The notes beneath the pieces were generated by a model that was given only the letters and a program-made list of their open reading frames with translations, made no database searches and had not been told where the DNA came from. Position numbers and translations under genes: made by a program. Positions 11,644 to 25,226 of a stretch of 64,000 nucleotides of DNA are shown one piece after another; the first letter of the stretch is position 1; every line of letters starts with the position of its first letter. The stretch is from Amaurobius ferox (lineage: Eukaryota > Arthropoda > Arachnida > Araneae > Amaurobiidae): positions 162,967,250-163,031,249 of the forward strand of contig OX578135.1 of NCBI GenBank assembly GCA_951213105.1, written 5' to 3'.

Positions 11644-13034
11644 GTAAGTGTTATTTATTAATGTAGAGCTTTTATTCAACATTTAAAACATTGCATTTAT
11701 TACTATTCAACATTACATGTTTTGTTCAACATTTAAATTTTAAAAGGAGCTGCAGATAAAATATATTTTTAATTGTCCAAACATCTTCAATAAAAATGTA
11801 TTGCTAATATTTTAAAGTGATTAGCATCACTTGGGTATATCACTTTTTCACATGGTGACTCCAACGCTGACATTTTGACAAAATTTCTCATATTTTATTA
11901 AATGGCACTTTCTCTGATTCAATTGTATTCATGAAATTGATGATGTTCACTACTATCGTTTAGCAACTCTGTTATAACCACGAATCAAGATGAAATAATT
12001 TACGACGACCTATAATACAGAATTTCTAAGAAATCAGAAGGAGAGAGCTGGCTACATATTTCTCAATTTCTGATGACCTGTGTTCTAGTGTATACTACAG
12101 AGACCCAATTTCTATAATGGAATTTTAAGAGGAATGACAAAAATGATTATTGCCCAGCAATGGAATGATCCAAACTCTAAAGTCAAGGCCAACCTTAGAT
12201 GACTGATTTTCACCAGACTTAAAGATTTAGTACCATCTACGATCCAATCCTCCACAAACTCATAAAAACGCTCCATGTAATTCATAAAAGATGCTCCATA
12301 ATGCAATCTTAGTCTCTGCTATTAAGTACTATATTTAATCGTGATAAACGATAGCCGGACGCTACACAGGTGAGGTGAATTATTTATTTTTTATGATGAT
12401 TGAATCTTAACTAGAACCATAAATACCGGCATATTTTAATATTAAGATTTTTGCATAAGTACTGGTCCACGAAAAATAGAATTAACTCCACTCTATTACT
12501 GCCTAAGTTTGAATTATGAATAATAAGTAATGAAAAAGAGATTGTGTTATTTGTTTAATGTTAATTGGCCTGAGTTAAAATACTGTGTATGTTTATTATG
12601 CTAATAGATAATATGATAATGAGAAATTTAATTTGATCAAAATTGATTACATAATATAGTTGTGAATAATAAAATCATGATTATCGATTGCAATTTGATT
12701 GATATAAATATTTAACCGAGACATGTTATTAACTTTAATATTTTAATAAATTGTTATTTGATATGTAATGATTGTCTTTATTGAGTATACGGCCCTAAAT
12801 TGAATAAAATAGCTTTGCACGTTTACCAGAGCAGCTTTTGGCATGCACTCTCAGAGAGTGATTGATAAATACAAACGGTGAGGTAATGGGGATAAATTTA
12901 ATTAATATCTTTTGTCAAAATTCAAGTCTAGCTTTATGCTAGACTCTGTCTTATGAAGGACTCAGTTGATAAGATTAACATTAATATTTCCTTATCCCTT
13001 TTACCTTACTAAGATATGGGGAATATTGCTTCTT
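11644..13034. other. Intron sequence; unclassified, left of the family-A LTR element
   Basis: No coding family found. The segment should contain the outer part of the left LTR of element A2, but I cannot align it with the right LTR, so the LTR seems truncated near 13035. Confidence 0.5.
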
Positions 13035-13964
13035 TTATGAACTCCTCCCCATAAAAGGGATAATAAATTAACGTTAATAAGGGATAAATCGCCGAAATAT
13101 ACAATAACAACAAATTAATTTAGAATTTTGAAGGGAAAAGGGAAAATCTTGAATTGTGAACTATTAATTAATTTGGAAAAGTAGCATCATTGAAAACTAG
13201 CATAACAGACTCCTCCAAACCACCAGAAAAAAATTTTAGAATAAAATTTTTCAAAACAAAGAGCCGAAATTGACCAAGAGTGAACACCATCCTCGTGGGG
13301 GAAAAGCTGTAAACACATGGGAAACGCTTGCTTCACTTGGCAACTCCTGGGATTACACGTTAAAAATGTTGATAAACAGATATATATGTATATATTATAC
13401 ACACGGAAGACACACTGATCATGACAGTAAGAATTTAAAACTTACTTTTCCCAGACTTTCCTAAAAAAAAAAAAAAATTTGTATCTCCCCTTTAAACTAG
13501 GAGAAAACCCTCGAAAAGAGAAAAAACATTTCATTAAAACCTTAGAAATCTAAAATTGTCAGAAACTGAAATTGAACCTCGAGAAATAAAAGAAAAACTA
13601 TCTGAATCTTCACTAATTTTGATAAAAAGTTGAAACTCAAACAAGGAAAAAAACACTGCTCACAATTAAACTTAAATTAAAAAATATATAAAATCCCCCA
13701 ACCAACACAAAAGCCAAACAAACTCAGTAGTGTAGAGCAGAGCCTGGGCAGTGTGATATAAAAACAATTTCTCCTGACCAGAGCGATTTATAAAAAATAC
13801 ACTTTTCTCATGGCATTCTAAGCATTCCTCACTTTTTGAGTTCGCCTCCCATATATACAACATGAGCCTTTTTGACTTCATGCTTATACCACCCTCAGCT
13901 CTGCCATGTACTACACACTTAAAAACCAAATGATCACTAAAATTTTGAATTTAAAATTGCACTG

Positions 13965-15829
13965 TGTTATGCCGAGATTTTTGATTCAAAATTTAATTAA
14001 TGGTTCAAAATTTGATAATAGCTTAAAATTCGTTATTTTCCCCTTTCCCTTCAAAATTCAAAATTTATTTGTTGTTTTTGAATATTTCGGCGATTTATTT
14101 CCCTTTTAACGTAATTTGTTATCTTTTTCCTTGTTTTCATTATTCAAAATTATACGCAATGCATCTTAAATCGTTAAAATATCTTTTGTTAATCTTTCGG
14201 CTTCTCGCTCTCGGATTTTAACTTCACGTCACTTCATTCACGAGAGTGAGAAAAAAAGGGTGCATTTTTAGGCAAAATTTGGCCTTCACGGCTTATCTGT
14301 TGCAAACACCTGCTAGAGGGGTGCCGAACATCCGGTGGGGTTGCTGTGCGGCGGGTTGCCGCTTGGCAGAAGTTATCCATTTAATGGTTCTTGGCATAAC
14401 AGTGTTTTTATTTCCGCAGTATATGCGTGAGCGCTCGGCGCGAAGCGCAGGTTTTCACTCGCCAAGTTTGACGTCTCCTGGGAGGCAAGCATGTTGCCGG
14501 ATTCGATTACTGACCGGCATTTGGAGGAGGTGGCTATTTTTCTGTTGCTGCTAAAATCCGTGGAACGGGGCCCGAATGCAAGGGCGCCCGTATCCCTTGG
14601 TTGCCGTAAGAATGCTATTTATTCGAATCCAAGCAGCAGACAAGTTGAGGTTGATAAAATTTCTAAGCCCTTGGCATTCCTGAAACTGACTACCGTATAG
14701 TAGTGAATATGCCTGCCTCCGAGTTCCAGCGCATTTGCAGGGATCCTCGTCAAAGTGACAATTCTGTTTCAATTGCCTGTACTGAAGATGGTGTTCGTTT
14801 TTCTGCAAGTGTTTGTTTTAAAGAGAAATTCCACATCCACCAATATGCCTACTGCAAGTGTGTGTCAAAGAGTACCATTGTTCATAACAGGCTTTTTCAA
14901 ATCTACATTTTCATCAAAAGTGTTTTCAAAGTGAATTGTTGTCCAAGGCAGGGCCTTTTAAATCTGCATTTTTATCACAAGTGTTTGTCAAAGAGTACCA
15001 TTGATCATAACAGGCCATTTCATATCTACATTTTTATCAAACTGTTACATGTTTTTGTAAGACAACAATTAATAAGTATATATATTTTAAATGGTGGGAA
15101 GCTTTGTGGGTTTATTAGAAGTGTGCGACATCATACTTGTACAAACAGAAGTTTTACATTTTTCCATTTAGAATAATAATAAATTATATTATTCTGAATT
15201 TTAACATTTTTGGTGGTGGACAGCCAGCTCCAGGCAGACCAAACTCTGGTCTTCAGACCAGAGTGGATTCTGTTTCCTGGGTTATTTTAATTTGTTATCT
15301 GGGTTTTTCTTTAATTGAATTCCAAATTTAATAGATTTTAATTTTAAGAGCAATGTACTATTTTTTTTCTTGACCACTATATATCAAATATTGTTTAAAG
15401 AATCTAATGTTTAAATTTTTAATTGTTGAAAAATAAAAGTTAATTTTTAATTTAATAATAATGGTTGTCCTTTAGTTGTTGTTGGCTGTGCTATTTATTT
15501 ATTTAAAGGTAAGTGGAGTAAATGTTAGATGTTGAAATGTTTTTAAAAGTGTAACACAGCTGAGCACAGACCAAGCTGTAGGTAATAAATAAAGAGGTAA
15601 AGGAACAAATAATAATTATTTAAAGTAAACTTTATTTAAAACTATACGATCAGGCCAAATTGGAAATATACAAATAAATCAATAAATAACTTAACTATAG
15701 TAATCTTGGTAACTTAAATATAAATATGGTAATCTTGGAAAAATAAGCATAATATACAATAAATATAAATATAACTTATAAATAATTAATAAGTATAAAT
15801 TATAAAAGGAAGGTTTTCCCTCCAGAACA
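13965..15829 (+). mobile_element. Solo LTR of family A (A3) inside A2
   Basis: The 1865-bp LTR starts TGTTATGCCGAG and ends CCAGAACA. It is flanked by the 4-bp duplication actg at 13961-13964 and 15830-15833. It lies in the opposite orientation to the surrounding A2 interior. A G+C-rich block (about 14310-14660) and a perfect stem (9-bp arms actctggtc and gaccagagt, loop ttca) at 15243-15264 are shared with the other family-A LTRs. AATAAA-type signals occur near 15430 and 15590. The ORFs here (for example 14246-14554 and 14703-15176) have no recognised family and are probably chance reading frames in the LTR. Confidence 0.9.
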
Positions 15830-17383
15830 ACTGCACTAAGGTGACAGAAATCTCAAAACACTTAAATTGTCTGGCATACCACAGTTCTTCACCCCTCCAT
15901 TACACAACACAACACAATTAGTCTTAAGGGGATTTGTTTGCCTGAAGGACAACTTTAAACAAATGTAACTAAGGGGTATGGAACCCAACTATGCCGGATT
16001 GCCTCAATAAAACACAAAAACCAAATCCTCCTAGACACCTTCCTCTAATTCTCAAATGTTGCCAGAATACAAAGAGGGAGAAAAAAATGTTTCTCAAAAA
16101 GTCTCAAATTGCCAATGGCAATAGAAAAAAACAAGTGTTTCCGACAGGAGAAAGTAGACGTCTCTACTCCCTAAAACAGTAAACTTCATAAATTTGATAA
16201 AATTTCATGATGAATAAATTGAATAAAATTTTGTAATGATTAATTTGAAATTGAAATTTCGTAAATAGAACTGACAGTGTTTTGCACTCCAAAGATCGTC
16301 AAAAGAAGAAAATTAACTTGAAGATGAAGGAGTCGAACGAGATCCCTCGCAAAAACTATTGTAGGCTCATTATAGCACACAAACCTGAAAGTCCCATTAA
16401 ACTTCCTAAACCTAATTCCTGTCGCATGAAAAATTCCCCTAAAAACACCTTCTCTGCAGCAGTGACTTTGACCGAACAAGTGTACTTCCACTAAAAATTT
16501 CACTAACTCAAAGGTCCACAAAAATTTGACAAATTCGAAAAAACTCCCAAAGTGATGAAAATTTGAAAATTCAAATTATAACAAAAAAAAATCCGAAATA
16601 TAATTTCTAAGCAAAAACAAAGTTTAGCTCAACCTCCCAAAAAATTCAAATTCTGATGTAAAAAAAATTCAAAATATAATTTTAAGCAAAAAAAAAAATA
16701 ATAATAACTCAAACTTCCAGTCTATCAATTAAATCTTAACACTCACAGTCATCAATTAAATTTTAACACTTCCAACTATCACAAGTTACAAAAAAAGATT
16801 TCAGAAAAAAAAATTTCTTAATAAAAAAATATTTGCTTTTGTAAAGTGCATCACACAAGTTGTAGGAAAGAAGTAAAACAAAACAGAGTCTCACATAAAC
16901 TCTGATTTTTGTTTTTAACAAAAATGAACTCTATCTTTTTCCACTCATGGTGTGCTACAAAGAAAGTTTAACTTCAAATAGATTTGCCTTTAGAGGATAT
17001 TGAGTTAAATTTCACAAGAAAAGTGACAGAGTTAACATGGCCAATGAAAATTCATTTGCTGCACATTTTTGTGAGAAGGAAAACTTTGGTTCCCTAAACC
17101 AATATATTCCCCCAAGTGACCATGAAAACCAACTCATTAACTGCACCTTTAATTTCACCCAAAGCCAAGAGTTGTGACTAATTACTCAAAACAAGACATC
17201 AAAAGAAAACTTTTGATCACTGTCTTCCCCATTTAAAATTTTGAAAACAAAGTTTGAACTAAAAACTCAACTCAAACCACACTATTCCAAAAGAGAAAAA
17301 ATCTACCTCTCAAAAATAAAAAAAATTCGGACTAAGCAGATCTTTTGGCAAATCAGCTAATTTAAACACACAATAAAATATAC

Positions 17384-17441
17384 CGGCCAGCTAATCGGTT
17401 GCTCATGTCCCTGTTGACGAGCCGGTCGGCCTGGGTCTTCA
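17384..17441. mobile_element. 58-bp G+C-rich insertion with 16-bp target duplication
   Basis: The sequence acacaataaaatatac occurs at 17368-17383 and 17442-17457, on both sides of a 58-bp G+C-rich stretch starting cggccagctaatcgg. The equivalent part of the A1 interior lacks the insert. A long duplication with no inverted repeats points to retroposition of a short RNA fragment, source unknown. Confidence 0.7.
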
Positions 17442-19768
17442 ACACAATAAAATATACTAAAAATGAGGCTACAAACTAATAATAAACAACTTTGCTATAC
17501 CTAGCATTCATACTATCTCATTGCAATTATTTCCTCTGTTCTTCTCTTTCATTGCAACCTTTCTATCCTTTAAAATTCTGACAGTGGGCAAAGGGTCGTG
17601 AATTCTTTTCCAAAAAAAAAGTGGGCAAGATATTCTTTCCAGAAGGAAAAAGGTGCATTCCCCACTAGAGCACCATAAAAATGTGAGGTATTAAAGCAAC
17701 AAAGTGAAGTTGCTGTTATGGGCAGATGGAAATTTATTTACCAATCTAAAAGGATGAGAAGGATACATTTAGCTTTGAGCAAGGCTTTCCTAAAACCTAC
17801 ATTCCCAGCCTCTCCATAACAGACAACCACTTGTCAACCATGCACACTTGAAATTCACAAATAGCCAAAAGATCCCAAAAGTAAAAACAAAATCTCAAAA
17901 GTAATAATAAAAAGATAAAATCTCAAAAAGGAACCAAAAATGTATTACTTAAAATTGCCATTAACATTTTCCAAAATTAAACTGAGGAAAAAGTTTCAAT
18001 TTAAAAATTCCACAAACTAAGTAAAAAATTTATTTAAAAACAAACTATTTATTTAACTTGCAGAGTGAAAGAAAAATTTCCAACTGGTTGTAAGCTTAAA
18101 AAAAATTTTCTTACATCAAAATAAAAACAAATTTCACAGCATAGGGCAAGGAACGCATTCTCTCGAAAAAATCCTATTTACAGACTCAAAGGAGCTGAAG
18201 GTAATTTAGACTGTTTGAAGTCAAAGCATACCTAGTGCCTAAAAGGTGATCCCAAAAACTCTATTCTACCCTACACAACTATTTGAAATGAAAAAAAAAA
18301 ATTACAGATTAAATGAAAATTCCTATATACTACCTCAGTACTTCCTAATTTTATTTCATAAAAAAATATATACTAAAATATTACTTCAACCCCCCCCCCC
18401 CAAAAATAAATTATTCAAAGACCTGGTGCACTTCCCTGTAGGATACACATAGAATTCTAAAAAAAAAAAAAACATATTGCATTAAAATTCAAATTATTTG
18501 GGTGGACAGCCCAGAAAAAAGCATAAAAACATTTTATTCAGTGGACAGACCAGGTAGAACCAAAGAGGTGAACGGCACCAAATACGTGATGTCGGAACTG
18601 ACATCCTTACTTTAAATTATACTTGATTATTTATTATTTTTCTTATTTAATTTATTCAATTAAATTACACCAAGTTATTATATTTTTACCTGATCGTATA
18701 GATTTCAATAAAGTTACCTTTAAAATATTAATATTGTTTCTTTACTTCCTCTACTAATTGCTTGGCTTGTGCACGTTACCTCATTGTTTACCATTTAAAA
18801 TACACACAAACAACTTATTACACTTTAAAATTTCACTTACCTTTAGGTAAAGTACCTATATTAAAGATTGCACAGCCTTTAAACCTAATTAATTAATTGC
18901 ACAGTCACAAAAGAATCACACTAAATTTCAGTCAAATTAAACTAACTTTTATTATGAAACAATTTAAAGCTTCAAAACATCTTCCAATTCATTAATACTT
19001 AAATTTTTGTATAGTGGATACTTAATTTTAGTACATTGCGATAAAAAGGGAAAAGAACAATTAAAACCCCCAATTAAAATAAAACTCAAATTAAAACAAA
19101 CCCAGATTCAGATCCCTCTTTGGCCTAAAGACCAGAGTTTGGTCTGCCTGGGGAACTGTCCACCAAAAAGAAATATTTGCAATAAAAATATTTAAAGAAA
19201 AAATCTCTACAAATTATTGATGTCAAGAATAATACAGCTTAAAATAATAAAGGAACACTAAATTGCCACTTGCAGTCCCCCATAAACATGATCGAATTCA
19301 CAAATATAAATTTAATAAACTTCAAGCTTAAGGCTTCACTGACCTTGTATTCAATAAAAATGTCTTACCTTATTAAAACTAAAATTTCAACACCCCAGAC
19401 TTAAAATACAAAATCGTACTATTGTAGATAGGCCTTAGCTGACTCTGTGGGCATCTGTGAAAACTGTATAGTTCAAGGAAAATATGCGATGCACACTGAA
19501 ATAGGTAACCTTGAGCACTGTTGTAAACGTACACAGCAGATGTGTGGGAAGCATAAAAAAATATGAAGTGGGAGCACCACAGTAACACAACTGGATCACT
19601 TGTAATGAGGTATTTATTGGAAGAATAGATGACGATAGAATTGATAAAACACATCGCCGCGGAATACTCGAGTTGGCCAGTTCATAAAGCAAAAACACAT
19701 CACCGCGGAACACTTGAGTTGGCCGGGAATAAGATCAGTTGGCCTTATGAAGACTTTGAAGCATCAAA

Positions 19769-20196
19769 AGCCCCGTTCACATGCAAGGCCGTATTTTCCG
19801 GCCATGAAACATTGGGGTGAGAAAGGGGGTATTTTCCGGGATCCATTCTAGACCCGTTCACATGTGCAACCCCCATTACTCCCGCTTAAAGGGCTAGGAC
19901 CAATTTTTCTTAAATGCTTTTGACATTCATTTTTGGTAAACAATATATCTTTTTCTTTTCTTTTTTTAATTGCTTTTTTAAAAAGCGTATTATTTTTAAT
20001 TCATTATCCCATGTTATTATTTTATCTATTTAATATGACAAATGTGCGGAAATGAGAAACAAAATATATATAAATTAAATCGAAATAATGTATATATAAA
20101 TTAAACTTGGATCTTTATAAACTAAACATCAAATTAAAAATAACATGCCAAAATTAAATTTAATATATTTTTAAAACTATAAATATATGCTTATTG

Positions 20197-20234
<38 letters not shown>

Positions 20235-21797
20235 GTTTTATTCCATGAAACTGTTTAAAGAATTCATTCTTAAAAGTCGAAAAAGAAAGTTTTTCTCATT
20301 TAATCTTCGTTTTTAAGCTAAATTATGACGTATAAACTTGAATTAGTGGAAAAAGTGTAACACCATTTTAAGAAACTTTATTCAAGACAAATTGATATAA
20401 GAAGTTGACATAGAGAAAAAAATATGCATATTTATACCGAATACATTTTAATTATTACAAAATCGGTATAACTCATTTTTTATTAAAAACACATAAGACC
20501 TTACTGCATGGCCCAGATACAAAAAATCTCATATACCACTAATACCGCAATTAAAAATAATGTTTTTAATATAGCAGTATAAAAAATACTTATGATGGAC
20601 ATGTTTTATTGATATGTAAAATAGGTGGTCCTCTAAGTAATCCAAAAATAAAATTAATAAAATAAAATCGTCTTTATATGTAGTTAGTATCTAAAATATA
20701 TAAAAATAATTTATATTTCTGATACTAGCAATCATTCTTTTTTTTTTTTAAGGGGGGGGGGGAAGCATTTTGTAAGCTAATTTACACAGTTCAGTTTATT
20801 GCAAAATGTATGTATGTAAAGTTATTTTGAATGCCTGAAACATTTTACTTTGTTATTGATATATACATAATTATAAAATGCAATTCTCTACTGATCATAA
20901 TATTGGCATCATAATCACATCATCTCAAGTTATGGAACATATCGCATTGATATGTAAAAGCTTAGAATACAAAACTAAAATAATCAAACTTGAAATATAA
21001 TGTATAAATAATTTATTTACAATAATTAACAACATATATTCATTTAAATATAAACACATTATACTCCTTTTTAACAATATAAAATAAAAGAGTATTAAGA
21101 TAGATTTATCTAATATACATTCTCCGTATATAAAACTAAGAAAATCTTTGTATCATTTGTTAAAAACTACTTAGATAAATCCAGAAAATTTGCCCAAGAA
21201 ACAGAACATTATATTTTAAAGTTGCTGCTTCAAAGGAAAATCAGCTGACTTACGACTTCTAACTAACACTTAATTGTATACGTTTTGTAATTAAGAAACA
21301 AACATTTCTATAAAAATTATCCTGAAATCGAGGAACAAATATTTCTAATTCATGAATAACAGTTAGCTCAAATAAACAAAATGTACATACCCGCATCAGT
21401 CTTTTTCAGTAGGATTCTCCGTTCATTAAATTCTGATGTATAATAAGAATCAATCCGTTTAATTCGTAAATAAGTCCATGTAATGAATGCAAAATAATCT
21501 ATATAACAAGCTATAAATTCATCATTATTGTACAATCTTCAGATAGAATTTGTAAACAAGGTCCACGCGGTATCTCAGTATCCGCCATGTTTTTCAAGAA
21601 ATCGCAGTTGCGCGAATGGAATTGTGGGTAAAAATCCCCAATCTACCCCCTCCATTCCCTCAAATAAGAAGGAAGGAAATCATACCTCCTTTCAACCCTC
21701 TTTCGAACCGGTATTTTCCCCGCTTGGACATGTGAACGGTGACACAGTCGAAATGCGGCTATGATACCGGCTTTAAATTGTGCATGTGAACGGGGCT
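19769..21797 (-). mobile_element. Terminal-inverted-repeat DNA element E, copy 1
   Basis: The ends are AGCCCCGTTCACATGCA and its reverse complement (17-bp inverted repeats), with further CATGTGAAC motifs inside each end. AAA lies on both sides, a possible 3-bp duplication. A second copy occurs at 42530 to about 55826. Near one end, on the minus strand, both copies keep an ATG with MADTEIPRGPCLQILSED (copy 1 ATG at 21588). An overlapping frame, DEFIACYIDYFAFITWTYL, ends at a donor-like GGTATGTA (21390). This could be the remnant of a transposase first exon of PIF/Harbinger type, but the two frames do not join and no catalytic domain is present. An (AT)16 tract lies at 20199-20230. Confidence 0.8.
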
Positions 21798-22259
21798 AAA
21801 GAGGCTTCCAAAAATATTGTTGCTGGTAAAATATTTTTGACACCTCTATCATTATAATATTCACAGAAGACCTGATATCCAGTAAAACTGAAAGGGGGAG
21901 AAATACCTCCCTACTTGAAATGTGTTGAGGAGTTAAGGACATAGTTGGTTTTTCTGGGAAACCTTCAATTAAAAACAGCGAGGCCAGCAGGAGTGACAGA
22001 TATTAAAAAAACTTTCAACACATTGCCTCGGGACGCGGGCATCCTTGCAAAGGCCCCAGCCTGTGATTCCTACAAATTTGCGTACTTCTCCTGGAAATAC
22101 TAAGGATTAAATGCCACCAACAGAATCCTCAGTTCCCAAGAGCCGCCAAACTTGGTGAGTGAAAACTTGCACCTCACACAAAGTGTCTACGCATATACCA
22201 TGGAATATAATATGATGCTTCGCCAAGAACCGTGAGGTGCGAAATTGCCACCAAGATCT

Positions 22260-23366
22260 TGCTGGTATACAAGGTACATAATATTCTAATATAAACAAAT
22301 TAGAATGTATCTCGTTAATAAGCTGCCAGAGCAAATTAAAAATTTGAGTTGAACGACTTCGCTGGTATATTCATGACGTTGATTAGGCCCATTAGTTGTA
22401 GATTGGTCATGAAAAATTTAAAGTAACCAGTATTTAAGCAAAGTAGCAGTAGTAACAACGTCAATGGCAATTGTAAACAAATACAAACTAATTGTAGAGG
22501 TGTAGAAAAAGCAGTTCCAATTTAATTCAAATCACTTTTTATTAAGAAGCGAATCCATTGCCTTTGCTTACATGAATTTCTGGCATTGTAACACAAAGCA
22601 AGCATACTATATACAAATATTTGAGCTCTCAAGCTCAAGCATAAAATTTCAGAATAGTTCCACTCTCAGACATATTCTAGGTTTAAGCAATCCTTGAAAT
22701 ACACGGGTAAGTAGAACAAAAACTTTTTAGACTTACATAAGTTTCTGCATTTCCCGATGCCACCAATAGCTGGTCACACGTTACGGCTAAAACTTTAAAC
22801 TTCACGGATTAACATTGCACAAAGTCCATAACACGGAACAATATGGTCTCCTTGACTGAGAACCATAAAAACATAAGATCCACCATTACTTGGATCAAAC
22901 ATCCGCGTCTACGATAAACATTATCGAAACATTCGACTTCTTTGAACTAGACTCTAAATTAGGCAACAACCTTTACAAGGTCTGAATGTCGATCTCTCCG
23001 TGATCCGATCGATCTGTATATCGATCCAACCAACAATCTGTCTGAAAGTTGATCGATCTAATGATCCATACGATCAATACACCGATCCGTACATAGATCC
23101 ATATTAAAGTCGATCTGCTTAAACCAAAAATGTGTCCAGCATTTATATCCAATGATGGGCGTGTTCCGGAACACAATCGTTGCTGGCAACGCCCCCTGGA
23201 TATGCAAAGCAGGATGCGTGAGCGGTGAGAGGGTGATTTGTATAATAAAAAGCCCAGTTTGTTTACATCGCGATTCGTTCACGAGAACAGAAAAATCATT
23301 TAAGATAATGACGTCATGCTCTCGCGAAACGAGAATCGCGGCGTAAACAAAACCAAGTTTCCAACA
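22260..23366 (-). mobile_element. Solo LTR of family B (B1) inside A2's right LTR
   Basis: The 1107-bp unit begins TGTTGGAAACTTGG on the minus strand and ends in CA. An exact 5-bp duplication, gatct, flanks it at 22255-22259 and 23367-23371. It shares its first ~270 bp clearly with B2 (53743-54594), including the cgcgattctcgt and tgtgttccgga motifs and a TATA-like ggatataaatg. A stretch at about 22990-23110 is packed with GATC/CGATC motifs. No internal retroviral-type genes are present. Confidence 0.9.
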
Positions 23367-24960
23367 GATCTAGCTACCAAACCCACACCGTGACTTAGTC
23401 CTACGAAATGCCGTGAGACAACCTACTTGCAAGTGTCCGAAGATAGGCCGGGAAAGTGTCCACTTTGCTCTTAAAAAGTGTGGGATATTTTTCGTAAACT
23501 CGTGAATGAAGTTAAATAAAGTTAAAAGGAAAGGCGATTAGCGAAAGTTTCCAGGGATATAATTATTAGATAAAATCAAGGACAAAGCGTTTTAAAAAAT
23601 GAAATGTCTTTTATTTAACACATCCTAAAAGACGTACAAAACATATATTAACAAGAAAGATCAATCATGCTTAAAGCATTGATTATGAAACACTTTCCAA
23701 CTTCAATACAATTTTATTTAAAAAAGTCTAAAATGTGCAATACATTCCTCGGTAATATTTTAAAACTTATCACAATACTACATTAATTTATTATATTTGA
23801 AAACTTAAACCTTCATTGCAAAAAATGAACTTCATTCAAATGACGGCATTGAAATATAAATCATCTGGTTTAAATATCTCTAAAATGCGATACATTCCAC
23901 GGTAATATTTTTAAAACTATCATAATACTACGATAATTTATTATATTTGAAAACTTCATCGAAAACAACTGAAATTAATTCAAATGACGTCATAGAAAAA
24001 ATAACACGTCTGGATCTCTCTATAAAAACAGCATTTCATTCATAACTTTCTCCCATTCATTTCATTCATCACAATACTATAATAATTTATTTTATTTAAA
24101 AATTAAGACCATGGAGCTACAAGTAATTAAACTCTATGCTTAAAACTTCATCGAAAAAAATCGTCCTTCTCTTTATAAAATCAATTAATATTTCATTCAT
24201 ATCAGCCATGCAGACTCCATGGGCTAAATTATTTTGTGTTAAAGAAATACAGCAATTCTAATACAACTCATTCTACATATTTTGCTGTTTACATTTTACA
24301 TAAGTGAAAAATAGGCTTCGTTGTAGAAATAATCAAATTTGGATAATCATTTAAACTCAAATATATCATATTTGCGTTGTTTCAGTATGTAGATGCACAG
24401 AATTTAAGCAAAAATAAAGTAGTTTTAAGACGGATACAACACTCAATATGAATTAAAAAGAACTTAAAAAATCACGATTTTGAAACAAGATGGATGCCAT
24501 ATATCATTTTGAAGTGGGTCATGTGATCTTTTCATATTATGGTCACTTGATCGTTTCATGTAAGAGGTGTAATTATTATTTTAATTTTTATTTAAAAAAC
24601 TACGGAATATATGTTGCTGAATTTTTTTTTTAAATATTTTATGGAACAATTTGAATATTACATAACATTTTCGAAGCAATTTGTGAATTTTAAATCCGCT
24701 AAAAAAATGCTTGAAAAATTAGGTCCCATAGGGCTCAATGTATTTCATTTTTTCAACCCAGGTTCATTCCAAAACTAATTGGTTGATATTCATTTATATT
24801 CCCATAGGTCCTACAGACCGTCTGAACAACATACTAAAATTTCATTTTGATTAAGTCATTTTTACGGCAGTTATTGTGCTAACGGACAGACAGACAGACA
24901 GATAGACAGAATGAACAAAGTCATAAACACTTTTCAACTTTGTTGTAAAGTGTTAAAAAC

Positions 24961-25004
24961 TGCCAGAGTGCTTTCGGACGTATATATGCCCTTCATCAGT
25001 GGCT
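24961..25004 (-). ncRNA. Hammerhead-ribozyme-like core in the Penelope element
   Basis: On the minus strand: GCCA, then CTGATGA (24993-24999), a stem-loop (24976-24991; GGGC pairs with GUCC around an A/U-rich loop), then GAAA (24972-24975), a very short helix III, and TGGC that can pair with the leading GCCA. This is the order of a type-I hammerhead with a minimal helix III. Hammerheads of this kind are known from Penelope-like elements. Helix I shows only about four pairs, so activity is unproven. Confidence 0.6.
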
Positions 25005-25226
25005 ACATGAATAGTAAAAACATGGAATGTTTATATATAGAGAGACCTGCTTAAAGCAAATTTGCATAAAATATAAAATGGTAAATGAACTTGCTAAAGA
25101 TAATACAATAAATATACACGGAAATTACAAAATAAGTTTAAACACTTACGAATTTTAAAATATTACAAGAAAAGAACTAATACAAACTTTAGAAAAACGT
25201 CAAGCATGATATCCCTGAGAATGACG

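Noticed and set aside
14246..15331. Plus-strand ORF series that might be retroviral gag
   Set aside because: All lie within solo LTR A3, show no zinc knuckle, protease or other family feature, and end at the LTR's non-coding part.
16240..18452. Short ORFs in the A2 interior as possible retrotransposon proteins
   Set aside because: No gag or pol motifs are seen, and the equivalent interior of the near-intact A1 copy is also gene-free.
20199..20230. (AT)n tracts (also 40396-40429, 55384-55409) as regulatory sites
   Set aside because: They are ordinary microsatellites; the first and last are homologous positions of the two E copies.
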